In this document: piece after piece, positions 17,928-26,312 of the stretch
Layout of the letters: each line of letters starts with the position of its first letter
How positions within the stretch are numbered: the stretch's first letter is position 1
Source of the DNA: a bacterium
GTDB lineage: Bacteria; Armatimonadota; Abditibacteriia; Abditibacteriales; Abditibacteriaceae
Length of the DNA: 64,000 nucleotides
Assembly: GCA_004172935.1 (NCBI GenBank)
Contig: SDZD01000025.1
Coordinates: 1-64,000 of the forward strand
Direction: 5' to 3'
Notes under the pieces: generated by a model
The model's input: the letters and a program-made list of their open reading frames with translations, nothing else
Databases searched by the model: none
What the model was told of the DNA's origin: nothing
Translations under genes and position numbers: made by a program

Positions 17928-19547
17928 TCAGGCACTGCCAGCGCTCGTGGTCGAGGCGACAATAGTAAATTCGTGCGTTACCGACACGGTGTTACCGAGC
18001 GAATCGGTGGCTGTCGCGGTCACGCTATAGTTGCCCGCCACCAGAACTGGCCATTCGGTACGCGCCCATTCGCCGCTATCGCTTAGCTCGACACCCAACG
18101 GCGTGGCGCGCGCCCACTCGTGACCATTCCAATACTTGCCGTCACTGGCGCGTTTCAGGAACACAACGACCGAGGACGAACCGTTCGCATCGGAAACAGT
18201 GCCTGATGCTCGCATCAAAGCCTTCAATCGCGCACCCGCCATAGGCTGGGAGAGGGTGAGGCTCGGCGGTAGCGCATCGACACTCACCTGCACGGATGCA
18301 CGCCCGGTGTTACCAGCGCCATCAGTGGCGACCGCCGTTATCAAATAGAAATCGCTGCCCAAATTGGCGGGCGTCGGATTGCCTTGAGAGCGTGTCCAAA
18401 CGTTGCCCGCCAGAGAAGTTTCTAATGCGACTTGCCGCGAAACCCATTCGGTCCCACTCCAATATTTGCGGTCGCTGAGGCGATAAATGAACAGATCGAC
18501 ACGCGCCAATCGCGAACCGCCTTCATCTCTGGCAGTCCCGGTGATCGTGTTCAGATTCGAGACAGTGCTGTTGGCCACAGGACTGGTAATGGTGACCTGA
18601 GGAGCTATGGTGTCGATGTCGCCAGTTTCGTTGTCCAGAATAGACAAAATCGCTGTTTGACGCGACGGCGCGATGGTGCCATTGCCGACCAGATCGTAGA
18701 GGCGCAAGAACACGGTTTCGGTGGGTTCGCGCGTGGCATCGTCGGTGATGGGAACACGGAAGGTTTTGACACTGCCATCGCCAGCAGCCCATAAAAGCGT
18801 GCCAGTGACGACAGAATAGTCACTGCCCGCCGTCGCAGTCCCTCCGGTCGTCGTCTGATATTTCACAGTCACGGCGCCAGCAGTGCCAACACCGTTTTGA
18901 ACGACACGCCGCACAGAAATGAGCGCAGTCCCCGCATCTTCGCGTACCGAGAATTGAGGCTCTATGAAAGCAATCGAGCCAGGCGCGGGTGTCGGAGCCA
19001 ATGTTGGGCGAGGCGTGGGCGTTGGTGTGCGAGTTGGCTCCGGTTTTGAAGTCGGTGTCGGAGTCCGCGTCGGTTCCGGCTTGCGGGTAGGCTCCGGCGT
19101 TTTCGTCGGCTCTGGTTTCGAAGTCGGTGTTGGAGTGCGAGTTGGCTCCGGCTTCTTGGTCGGTGTTGGAGTGCGAGTTGGCTCCGGCTTCTTGGTCGGC
19201 TCCGGTGTGCGAGTCGGCTCTGGTTTCTTAGTCGGCTCCGGTGTGCGAGTGGGTTCGGGTTTCTTAGTCGGCTCCGGTGTTTTAGTAGGTTCCGGTTTCT
19301 TAGTTGGTTCCGGTTTCTTAGTTGGTTCGGGAGTCCGGGTGGGTTCCGGTTTTGAAGTCGGCGTCGGAGTGCGAGTCGGCTCCGGTTTCTTAGTTGGCTC
19401 AGGTGTTTTGGTGGGTTCGGGAGTCCGAGTTGGCTCCGAGTTGGGGCTTTGTGGTGTCGCTCCCACAGCACAAAAGACACCTGAAAGCAGCACACCGGCC
19501 AGCAGAACCGTCAGATGTTGGGCACGCACAGGAAAGTGTTTGAACAT
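17928..19547 (-). CDS. Exported stalked protein with Calx-beta and Ig-like domains
   Basis: A protein of 539 residues from ATG 19547 (MFKHFPVRAQHLTVLLAGVL), which gives a clean signal peptide; the frame stays open 51 codons further upstream, but that part is not protein-like. After the signal comes a roughly 150-residue Pro/Thr/Glu/Lys stalk of PEPTKKPEPTRTP units. A Calx-beta domain follows (DYSVVTGTLLWAAGDGS, ETVFLRLYDLVG), then two Ig-like domains of the Big type (VTITSPVANSTVSNLNTITG and LTLSQPMAGARLKALMRASG). Calx-beta domains bind calcium and are common in adhesins. It is probably a surface protein held away from the envelope by the stalk; no sorting signal is seen. Confidence 0.78.
   Translation of the reverse strand: MFKHFPVRAQHLTVLLAGVLLSGVFCAVGATPQSPNSEPTRTPEPTKTPEPTKKPEPTRTPTPTSKPEPTRTPEPTKKPEPTKKPEPTKTPEPTKKPEPTRTPEPTKKPEPTRTPEPTKKPEPTRTPTPTKKPEPTRTPTPTSKPEPTKTPEPTRKPEPTRTPTPTSKPEPTRTPTPTPRPTLAPTPAPGSIAFIEPQFSVREDAGTALISVRRVVQNGVGTAGAVTVKYQTTTGGTATAGSDYSVVTGTLLWAAGDGSVKTFRVPITDDATREPTETVFLRLYDLVGNGTIAPSRQTAILSILDNETGDIDTIAPQVTITSPVANSTVSNLNTITGTARDEGGSRLARVDLFIYRLSDRKYWSGTEWVSRQVALETSLAGNVWTRSQGNPTPANLGSDFYLITAVATDGAGNTGRASVQVSVDALPPSLTLSQPMAGARLKALMRASGTVSDANGSSSVVVFLKRASDGKYWNGHEWARATPLGVELSDSGEWARTEWPVLVAGNYSVTATATDSLGNTVSVTHEFTIVASTTSAGSA
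18990..19450. repeat. Repeat tract encoding a Pro-Glu-Pro-Thr stalk
   Basis: A dense array of GTTGGCTCCGGTTTC / TTAGTCGGCTCCGG-like units of 12-24 nt. Read on the minus strand it encodes PEPTKKPEPTRTPEPTKKP-type units with TSKPEPT variants. Several neighbouring units are identical at the DNA level, indicating recent expansion. Confidence 0.8.
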
Positions 19548-19955
19548 ACGAAATGGTGGAAAAACAAACGCTTGTCTTTTCCTAAAATCATGGAAATATC
19601 CGTCTTGAATAACTGTTATAACACAAGGAAATTTCACAATCACCACTTGCCATCTCTCTCTGGGAATAATCTTATTTATGTTATTTTTTTGTAAATTCAC
19701 AGCATTGTGGTTACATAGAAAAACCTGTCTATCGAAGGGAAGATTTAAACACTAAAATGCTTCTTGTGGATATGAAAATAATGGAATTTAGTTGTCTCAA
19801 GCGGGCAAAAGTAGCTATTGTAGATTTTTCCTAAGAGGTACTCTAAAGAGCGTTGTTTCCTTAATCTTGCAATAGTCCCCCCACCCCACGGGAGTACCTG
19901 AACAGGAGGAAAGGCATTCATGTCCCTACCTACACGTCCCCTAAAATGCCAAATA
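19548..19955. other. Gene-free, AT-rich stretch upstream of the stalked protein
   Basis: About 400 nt with no convincing gene. The part adjoining 19547 (T-rich, TTATTTATGTTATTTTTTTGTAAA) probably holds the promoter of the minus-strand stalk gene. A plus-strand ATG at 19920 is preceded by AGGAGGAAAGG, but the frame ends after 23 codons inside the terminator, so I do not call it a gene. Confidence 0.5.
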
Positions 19956-19989
19956 AAAAACGCCACTTTCATTCGAAAGTGGCGTTTTT
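19956..19989. terminator. Hairpin terminator, copy 2 of a repeated element
   Basis: AAAAACGCCACTTTC at 19956-19970 pairs exactly with 19975-19989 around an ATTC loop. It differs from the hairpin at 17882-17914 only in one loop base and in length of the A/T tails. It terminates the minus-strand HTH gene ending at 20028. Confidence 0.85.
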
Positions 19990-20027
19990 AGGTTGGCTAG
20001 TCGCTGAGGGGGAAAGGCCCCTGGCGA

Positions 20028-20420
20028 CTAGCGGCGCATTTTGAGCTGGCGGTAGAACTGCTCAATATCGCGCAAGTAGAAACGACGCTGGCCCCCTGGT
20101 GTACGCAAACATTGAAGTCGGCCCGCATCGGCGTAGCGGCGCACAGTGGCACGGCTGACACGCAGCAGAATAGAGGCTTCGTGCAACGATAGTTGCGGAT
20201 TGCGAAGACGCTCCAACAACTGGTCGCGCGACTCAGGTTTGAGACGAACGCGCTTTTGCTTGACGGGCGATCCCGCAGATGCAGCAGCGGTGTTTTTTTC
20301 AATTTTGGAGGCCGCGCCGGAGGTGACGCCGGAACGCGCACTCGTGCGTAGTAAGCTGGCGCTTCGGCTACGAGGCTCGGTCAGGGCGCCACCAGGGGCG
20401 ACGGTTTGGCTTGTTTTCAT
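20028..20420 (-). CDS. MerR/excisionase-type helix-turn-helix protein (BldC-like)
   Basis: A protein of 130 residues. The C-terminal 65 residues are a complete small winged HTH: LSLHEASILLRVSRATVRRY followed by ADAGRLQCLRTPGGQRRF. This is the excisionase/BldC signature, with the GG-RRF wing. The N-terminal 60 residues are rich in Ser, Ala and Arg and probably disordered. No dimerisation or effector domain is present, so it is likely a small DNA-binding regulator rather than a true phage excisionase; no integrase or att site is nearby. GAGGG lies just upstream of the ATG. Confidence 0.8.
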   Translation of the reverse strand: MKTSQTVAPGGALTEPRSRSASLLRTSARSGVTSGAASKIEKNTAAASAGSPVKQKRVRLKPESRDQLLERLRNPQLSLHEASILLRVSRATVRRYADAGRLQCLRTPGGQRRFYLRDIEQFYRQLKMRR

Positions 20421-20494
20421 AGACCCTCACTTTTATTTTCTGCTCGCGCCCATGCAAAAATGCGTTCGTGACGAACACCCGATCATCGAGGGGG

Positions 20495-21604
20495 CTATTC
20501 GATGAACATGGCGTCGCCCCACGAGAAAAAACGGTAACGATTCGAGATCGCTTCCCGATACGCGGCGCGGACAAGCGTTAGCCCCCGTGAAATAGAACCG
20601 TTTTCGCCATTTGACCCTGCAGTCTTCTCTGGGGAGTCCTCGACAAAGGCAGCAACTAAAGCTAACAGGGTGGAACGAGGCAAATGAAAGTTGGTGAGAA
20701 GCGCGTCGATAACGTGGAAATGAGCGCCAGGACGCAAGAATAAGCGCGTCTCGCCCCACCCACCGCGCACCTTGCCATCCTCATCCACAGAGCTTTCTAA
20801 CGTGCGTACTGTCGTGGTTCCCACCGCAACGATACGACCACCACTGGCCTTATGCGCGTTAATCTTTTCGGCGACTTCGGGCGCGATGTGAAAACGCTCG
20901 GAGTGCATGGGATGGTCGTTCAAATTTTCGACCTTGATAGGGGCGAAAGTTCCGGTTCCGACCGCCAGAGTCACGAAGGCACGCTCGATGCCGCGCGCTT
21001 CGATTTGCTGAAGCAGTTCGGGAGTGAAATGGAGACCAGCTGTTGGTGCCGCCGCCGAATCGAAGGCGCGGCCTTCGATATGCGGATCAGTGCGGGCATA
21101 GGTGGTCTGGTAGTCCTCCTCGTTATCGTCAGCCGAGGCGTGAATGTAGGGTGGCAACGGCACGTGGCCGATTTGCGGCAGCAGCTCGCGTGCATCGACT
21201 TCGCACTGGAACTCGATAGTCCACTGCGCGCCTTCGCGTTCGAGCAAACGGGCTTCGACGAGGTTTGGCTCGTCGCCAAAGAAAATAGAGGAGCCGACCT
21301 GTAAACGTGCCGAGGGCTTCAGCAAAGTGCGCCACAAATTGCGCTTCAATTCTTCGAGCAGCAATGCCTCGACGCGGCCCCCGCTAGGTTTATGGCCCAA
21401 AAGGCGCGCCCGTAGCACGCGGGTATCGTTGAAAACGAGCAGGTCGGTGGGGCGCAGGAACTCTGGAAAGTCGCGCATGGTGGCGTGACTGGTTTCGCCA
21501 GTCGCACGATTCAGTCGCAGCAGACGCGCCGATTCGCGCGGATTTGCGGGCGCTTGTGCAATTAGCGAAGCGGGCAAATCAAAGTCGAGATCGGAGAGTA
21601 GCAT
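20495..21604 (-). CDS. queA: QueA, S-adenosylmethionine:tRNA ribosyltransferase-isomerase
   Basis: A protein of 369 residues from ATG 21604 (MLLSDLDFDLPASLIAQAPA). A longer frame exists upstream but adds ten atypical residues. QueA transfers and isomerises the ribose of AdoMet onto preQ1 in tRNA to form epoxyqueuosine. Conserved segments visible: RESARLLRLNR, DLLVFNDTRVLRARL, GRVEALLLEE, the Tyr/His-rich IGHVPLPPYIHASADDNEEDYQTTYA, SAAAPTAGLHFTPELL, HLAV-like FVTLAVGTGTF and LLTNFHLPRSTLLALV. Length and motif order are normal. No other queuosine gene lies in the window. Confidence 0.96.
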   Translation of the reverse strand: MLLSDLDFDLPASLIAQAPANPRESARLLRLNRATGETSHATMRDFPEFLRPTDLLVFNDTRVLRARLLGHKPSGGRVEALLLEELKRNLWRTLLKPSARLQVGSSIFFGDEPNLVEARLLEREGAQWTIEFQCEVDARELLPQIGHVPLPPYIHASADDNEEDYQTTYARTDPHIEGRAFDSAAAPTAGLHFTPELLQQIEARGIERAFVTLAVGTGTFAPIKVENLNDHPMHSERFHIAPEVAEKINAHKASGGRIVAVGTTTVRTLESSVDEDGKVRGGWGETRLFLRPGAHFHVIDALLTNFHLPRSTLLALVAAFVEDSPEKTAGSNGENGSISRGLTLVRAAYREAISNRYRFFSWGDAMFIE

Positions 21605-21873
21605 GTGGATATTAGCGCAAGAATCGCAGCCCAACGTTCAAAACGGTGGTAGCGATGCTGGATAGAACAGTGGAAGACACAATCGGGAAATAGCCCGCTG
21701 TGTTTCCTCGCGTAGAGGTGGTGCTGCTGGGAACGCCGCCCGGAAACAGGCGAAAACCCAAAGCGAAAACGTGGGCGCAACAATAAGGTGTAGGCCGCTC
21801 CCGATTAAAAAATTGGCTGACGCGAATATTTTATCCGCGTCGCGAATTGCGTTCCCATGTTGAAAAAGCGGGC

Positions 21874-22203
21874 TTAACGCCCACGTTTTACGACGGTGTA
21901 GCGAACGGGGCCATGCCCGCGACGAAGCGAGCCATAGAGGGCTTTGAAGGAGCCAGTAGACAAATCGAGAACGCGATTGCCGTTGTAAGGGCCGCGACCA
22001 GTGACGCGCACGGTGATGGTTTTACCGGTTTGTGGATTGGTGACGCGCAAGATAGAACCGACGGGTTCATAGCGCGAGCATGTCGTCATAGAACGCGACG
22101 ACATGTGGTAAGCGGCACGTCCACCACGTGATTGGGCGAAAGCAGTAGTTGAAAGAGAGGCAAGCACTAACAACGGCAAAAAACGAACTGTCGTGGTCAT
22201 CAT
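21874..22203 (-). CDS. RlpA-like exported double-psi beta-barrel protein
   Basis: A protein of 109 residues from ATG 22203 (MMTTTVRFLPLLVLASLSTT), with signal cleavage after AFA. The mature part contains GRAAYHMSSRSMTTCSRYEP, ILRVTNPQTGKTITVRVTGR and GPYNGNRVLDLSTGSFKAL. This is the RlpA DPBB core, with the conserved Asp in the DLS motif. There is no SPOR domain. Family members act on, or bind, peptidoglycan; full-length RlpA is a lytic transglycosylase of naked glycan. The canonical catalytic His is not evident at its usual place (here YHMSSRS), so activity is uncertain. Confidence 0.8.
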   Translation of the reverse strand: MMTTTVRFLPLLVLASLSTTAFAQSRGGRAAYHMSSRSMTTCSRYEPVGSILRVTNPQTGKTITVRVTGRGPYNGNRVLDLSTGSFKALYGSLRRGHGPVRYTVVKRGR

Positions 22204-22233
22204 AGGCAAATTATGCCCCCAAGTTTGACACAG

Positions 22234-22267
22234 AAAGGGCGCCCCACGACTTGTGGGGCGCCCTTTT
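22234..22267. terminator. Hairpin terminator after the TPR gene
   Basis: AAAGGGCGCCCCAC pairs with GTGGGGCGCCCTTT around a short loop (22234-22267), with T runs on the minus-strand side. It lies 16 nt after the stop of the gene ending at 22283 and upstream of the RlpA-like gene. Confidence 0.85.
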
Positions 22268-22282
22268 GCTGCAATACGACGC

Positions 22283-24328
22283 TTATTTCGCGTTGCGCGC
22301 CATGTTGAGTTGGGCCACTGCCTGACGGTAAAGTTCGGCAGCGCGGCCACGGTAAAGAACCTGTCCGGTATCGAGGAAGGTCTGGTGCGCTTCGAGCGCT
22401 TGGTTCATTAGCGTCGCGGCGAACTGACGCGCGGTGGCGGCAGTAGCAGAAAAGCCCGTTGGCACAATGAGCGTCGAGATGGTGTCTTCAGCATCGCTCA
22501 TATCCTCTTTGAGGCGAGCGAGTTGTAAGAATGCCGATTCGCGCGCAATCGAGCCAGTCGCCACACCGTCGGAAAGCAAGCGCGCCGACTTGCCCAGAGC
22601 GAAGACATGCTCATCGAAGCCCTCGACAAGAGCCGCATAGGAGACGGGGTCGACCTGAGGAGTTGTATTCGCCGACAGCTTCCAGAGCTTCGAGTAGGCG
22701 CTGAATGTCGCCTCTTTGCGGTCACCTAAAGACATCAATGCTTGAGCGTATTGGCCCTGCAAGTCAATATCTTTGGGGAACAGCGGCATAACGCGGTCAA
22801 GGGTTTGAACCGCTTCGGTTACTCTGCCACTGGACATGAGCGAACGCGCCAATAGACGCAGTGCATCGGGGTTATCAGGCGACAGTTGCAAAGCGCGGTC
22901 GAGTTGAATTTGCGCTTCGGCTTCGGCATCATCGGCCCGGTAACCGAGGTTGACATTACGGCGAAAGACATCGGCACGTCCGAAATAGGCACGGGCCATC
23001 GCGATGCGTAGGCTCGCAGTATCGGTGCCCGCCGCCAATGCTTTTTTGCCCGCTTCGAGCGTACGTGTCCAATCAGGAGTGGGCGCATTCGCATAAGCGA
23101 CAGCCATTTTCTCGTAGGTCTTACCGTCTTTGGAATTGAGATCGACGGCTCGTTTATAGGCCGCTGCTGCACCGATTAAGTCGGTGGGAGCGAGAAAATC
23201 GCCGAGCAGGATGTAGGCATCGGTACGCGAAGAATCGAGTGCAAGAGCACGAGTAACTTCGTCACGAACTACATCCAAGTTACCTGCCGTGCCCGCAGCG
23301 CGTGCCCTTTCGATGTGAACATCGGCCAGAGGGCGTAACGAAGCAGGTGCGGCGGGCCACATCTCAAGCGATTTGTTAAGCAAAGCAGCACCAGAAGTGG
23401 CGCCGGTTTCGCGGGCAGCGGCTTCGTTTGCGGCGGTTTCGCTCCACAGCAATGGTTCGCCAGTTTCGTTAGCACTATCGCCTAAAACAACGGCATAAGG
23501 CGAAGTTCCATCAGCAAAAGAGCCGACATAAAGAGCCACTACGGCGCGGTAGCCGGTTGCTTGACCGACGGCGGCGGCGGCGTTGGCAGCCCGCTTGGTC
23601 GCGACATTAATCGAGGTTTTGCGGAGTGCCTCTGGCAGCTTGGTCGCGCCTTGCAACGACTTCAGAGAGTCGCGCAGTGTCGCAAGAGTGCTGAGTGGCA
23701 ATCGCCTTTCACCCAGAGCACGTGTAATGGGGCCTCCATCGGGCGCTGTGGCTTGCACATCGGCATAACCGAGCGCCGTTAAAGCGTGAGCCAATGGAAG
23801 AGCGGCCAACATCGCGCGTCCAGTTGGAGTGAACGAGCGAGGCGGAAGCGGCAAAGGCACTGGAGGCATATTATCCAGTGGATTTACACCTCCTCCTACC
23901 TGAGCGGGTGGGGAATTCCGGCCACCACTGACAAGCGGTGCGGTAGAAGGCGGGGCAGGAATCGCAAAAAAGCGCGCGTCGGGTGTTGGCGTCGGCTTTG
24001 GTTTCTTGGCGGCATAAGCCCGCCATTCGGGGATCATCCCATTGAAACGCGCGGGCGTAATCGCGGTAAGTGGAATATCCGGCGCGATGGGCGGCGCCGC
24101 TGTCAGAGGAGGGCCATCCCCTGAGGGCACGCTTTGAGGAATCGTGGTTTCATCATCGAGAGCCACGATGAGGACATTTACTGTGCGCACCGGAGCAGCG
24201 GGACGCGCAACCGGAGCCAGAACGGGTTCTGGGACCGGAGCAGTGAGAGGCAGTTTTTGCGCCTCTGCCGTACGGGATAGAAGCGGCCAACTCGCGGCGA
24301 CCGTCAAAAGGAAAAATACCCCTTTCAT
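22283..24328 (-). CDS. Exported TPR-repeat protein
   Basis: From ATG 24328 the protein has 681 residues, beginning with a signal peptide MKGVFFLLTVAASWPLLSRT and AEAQ cleavage. The frame is open to 24412, and starts at 24388 or 24412 are also possible. After a Pro/Ala-rich stretch (about 30-180) the C-terminal two thirds consist of helical tetratricopeptide-like units: RTDAYILLGDFLAPTDLIGA, GKTYEKMAVAYANAPT, LSPDNPDALRLLARSLMSSG and DLQGQYAQALMSLGDRKEA. A GYADVQATAPDGG segment suggests a small N-terminal domain. Probably a periplasmic or surface scaffold; no enzymatic motif is seen. Confidence 0.75.
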   Translation of the reverse strand: MKGVFFLLTVAASWPLLSRTAEAQKLPLTAPVPEPVLAPVARPAAPVRTVNVLIVALDDETTIPQSVPSGDGPPLTAAPPIAPDIPLTAITPARFNGMIPEWRAYAAKKPKPTPTPDARFFAIPAPPSTAPLVSGGRNSPPAQVGGGVNPLDNMPPVPLPLPPRSFTPTGRAMLAALPLAHALTALGYADVQATAPDGGPITRALGERRLPLSTLATLRDSLKSLQGATKLPEALRKTSINVATKRAANAAAAVGQATGYRAVVALYVGSFADGTSPYAVVLGDSANETGEPLLWSETAANEAAARETGATSGAALLNKSLEMWPAAPASLRPLADVHIERARAAGTAGNLDVVRDEVTRALALDSSRTDAYILLGDFLAPTDLIGAAAAYKRAVDLNSKDGKTYEKMAVAYANAPTPDWTRTLEAGKKALAAGTDTASLRIAMARAYFGRADVFRRNVNLGYRADDAEAEAQIQLDRALQLSPDNPDALRLLARSLMSSGRVTEAVQTLDRVMPLFPKDIDLQGQYAQALMSLGDRKEATFSAYSKLWKLSANTTPQVDPVSYAALVEGFDEHVFALGKSARLLSDGVATGSIARESAFLQLARLKEDMSDAEDTISTLIVPTGFSATAATARQFAATLMNQALEAHQTFLDTGQVLYRGRAAELYRQAVAQLNMARNAK

Positions 24329-24526
24329 CCCTTGGGCGCCCGCAGCGCGACAAGAAGAAAGAGAGGTACGAAAGATGGGATTTCGCATTACAGCAACTCG
24401 CGCCCGACACATAGCGCCAGAATTCTGGCACTTTGCATTTGTATCAGAAAAACCGCGCCACTAAAAGTTTGACACGCTCCCCTTCTTTTCGTTCTTTGAC
24501 AGAAAAGAAAGGCAAAAAGCACAAAA

Positions 24527-24551
24527 GCCCCCTCCAAATATCGGAGGGGGC
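24527..24551 (-). terminator. Hairpin terminator after the Amt gene
   Basis: On the minus strand GCCCCCTCC (24551-24543) pairs with GGAGGGGGC (24535-24527), followed by TTTTGTGC. It lies 23 nt after the stop of the ammonium transporter gene. Confidence 0.8.
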
Positions 24552-24573
24552 GTTTGGAAAAGCGAGCTACTGA

Positions 24574-26013
24574 TTAGCCCATTTCGGTCGCGTAAGCTTC
24601 TTCGCCGTGCAGCGAGATGTCCAGACCGCGCTCTTCGGACTCGTCCGAAACACGCAGGCCCATGACCATCTTGAGAACGGTGCAGATGATGAAGCTCATC
24701 ACGAAGGTATAGACAGCAACCGCAGTTGTCGCCAGGATTTGGTACATGAAGATTTGGGTGCCGCCTTCCAACAAACCGGGGATGGCCAGGGTGTTGGTTT
24801 TGTCAGCAGCCAAAGCGCCCCACGAGAAGATGCCCGTCAGGACAGCACCTGTGAAGCCGCCAACGCCGTGAACGGCGAAAGCATCGAGAGAGTCATCGAC
24901 AGGGCCTTTAGCACGCAACGTCGCCATGACGTAGCAAACACAGGAGGTGATAACACCAACGAGAAGAGCGCCCATTGGCGAAACGAAGCCGCAAGCGGGA
25001 GTGATGCCGACCAAGCCAGCGACCGCACCTGTGCCAGCGCCGAGCGCCGTCATTTCTTTGCGGGTGATCTGATCGAGAAGCATCCAAGCCAGCATAGCGC
25101 CAGCAGCACCGATTTGCGTGTTGGTGAAGGCCAAGACGCCCAAACCATTGGCCGAAAGAGCCGAACCACCGTTGAAACCGAACCAACCGAACCAGAGAAG
25201 GCCAACGCCCAACAAGCACAAAGGCAAGGAGTGTGGGAGCATCGGACGGGTGCCATAGCCTTTGCGTGGCTTGAGAACCAAGCACGCAGCCAATGCAGCA
25301 AAGCCCGCGTTGACGTGAACCACAGCGCCACCGGCGAAGTCCATAACACCCAGGTCGCCAATCCAGCCGCCGCCCCAAACCCAGTGAGCAACAGGGCAGT
25401 AAACAAGAAGGCCCCAGACCGCCATGTAGATGAAGAAGGTGGTGAACTTCATGCGCTCGACCAACGAACCCGAAATGAGCGCGGGAGTGATGATGAAGAA
25501 CATGCCCTGGAAGATGGCGAACAACATGTGCGGGATGGTGTGAGCATCAGCATATTTGTTGTTGTAACCAACGCCATTGAAGAAGAAGTATTCGGTGCCA
25601 CCAATGAAGTTGTGAATGCCATCGCCGCCACCGCCAAAAGCCAATGAATAGCCGCACAAAATCCACAAGACGCCCAGAATCGCCATGGCGCCATAGGACA
25701 TCATGATGGTGTTGAGGATGTTTTTGCCACGCACCAAACCACCGTAGAAGAACGCGAGGCCAGGTGTCATCAACAGAACGAGCGCACACGACACCAGCAT
25801 CCATGCGGAGTCGCCCAGATCGAACGTAGGTGCTTCGGCTGCGGGGGCAGCGCCGGATTGGGCGAATGCCGTAGAGGTCAGCAGCGACAAAACTGCCGTC
25901 AGGAGAAAGGGCGCGCACAACCGCGTAAGCGATTGGGGAGCTGTCCGCGTCGCTGACGCGGGAGCCGGGGTTTTCGCGCGCAGCGAAGAACAAAGAGTGG
26001 AAAATTGGGTCAC
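24574..26013 (-). CDS. amt: Amt-family ammonium transporter with a cleavable N-terminal leader
   Basis: A protein of 479 residues. The transmembrane part starts near residue 65 (SAWMLVSCALVLLMTPGLAF) and carries the Amt hallmarks FFYGGLVRGKN, the first pore His in CPVAHWVWGGGW, DFAGGAVVHVNAGFAALAA and the second His in DAFAVHGVGG. It ends with a cytoplasmic tail, DISLHGEEAYATEMG. The N-terminus has about 50 extra residues, including a hydrophobic stretch ending in TAFAQ, as in Amt proteins made with a signal peptide. No PII (glnK) gene is adjacent, which is unusual. It is monocistronic, with a terminator at 24527. Confidence 0.95.
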   Translation of the reverse strand: MTQFSTLCSSLRAKTPAPASATRTAPQSLTRLCAPFLLTAVLSLLTSTAFAQSGAAPAAEAPTFDLGDSAWMLVSCALVLLMTPGLAFFYGGLVRGKNILNTIMMSYGAMAILGVLWILCGYSLAFGGGGDGIHNFIGGTEYFFFNGVGYNNKYADAHTIPHMLFAIFQGMFFIITPALISGSLVERMKFTTFFIYMAVWGLLVYCPVAHWVWGGGWIGDLGVMDFAGGAVVHVNAGFAALAACLVLKPRKGYGTRPMLPHSLPLCLLGVGLLWFGWFGFNGGSALSANGLGVLAFTNTQIGAAGAMLAWMLLDQITRKEMTALGAGTGAVAGLVGITPACGFVSPMGALLVGVITSCVCYVMATLRAKGPVDDSLDAFAVHGVGGFTGAVLTGIFSWGALAADKTNTLAIPGLLEGGTQIFMYQILATTAVAVYTFVMSFIICTVLKMVMGLRVSDESEERGLDISLHGEEAYATEMG

Positions 26014-26312
26014 TAATAAGCTCCGAAGAGGAGCCGGAGGCTGTCAAAAAAGAGCTGTTCGGAAGAAAATTCACGTCCATCTCATTCCCGACCAAATAAG
26101 GTTCCGGCCCAAAAAGTCGCGTTCATTATATGCGTGACCCATTGCTCGGCCTTTTCTCCCTTGTTAATTCCATGTTTCGTATTTCAGGATATGCGCGTTT
26201 CAACTTTCCCGAAAAGACGTTTTGGGGCCAAAAAGTGGCTTTTTAGGGTAAAAATGAGGGTATAGTGGGCCTTTTCCCAGAATTTGGTCTTAAAACCAGT
26301 ATCTGTTCTGTT
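26014..26312. other. Intergenic region upstream of amt
   Basis: About 300 nt between two minus-strand genes: downstream of amt's start and holding its promoter, and following the stop of nothing on the plus strand. I see no gene, riboswitch or clear hairpin. A nitrogen-regulated promoter would be expected on the minus strand near 26040-26110, but no defined operator could be assigned. Confidence 0.4.

Noticed and set aside
18990-19450. Second regular repeat array
   Set aside because: The repeats encode a PEPT stalk in the minus frame; no repeat-spacer structure.
19920-19990. A 23-codon plus-strand frame with a strong AGGAGG-like ribosome site
   Set aside because: It ends inside the terminator hairpin and codes no recognisable peptide; likely chance.
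20028-20420. Prophage excisionase
   Set aside because: HTH alone without integrase, att sites or phage genes; it fits the BldC-like regulators better.
21614-21825. A minus-strand frame upstream of queA reading like a protein C-terminus (GGVPSSTTSTRGNTAGYF, TTVLNVGLRFLR)
   Set aside because: It has no ATG, GTG or TTG and is cut by TAA upstream. It might be a decayed gene end, but there is no homologue I can name.
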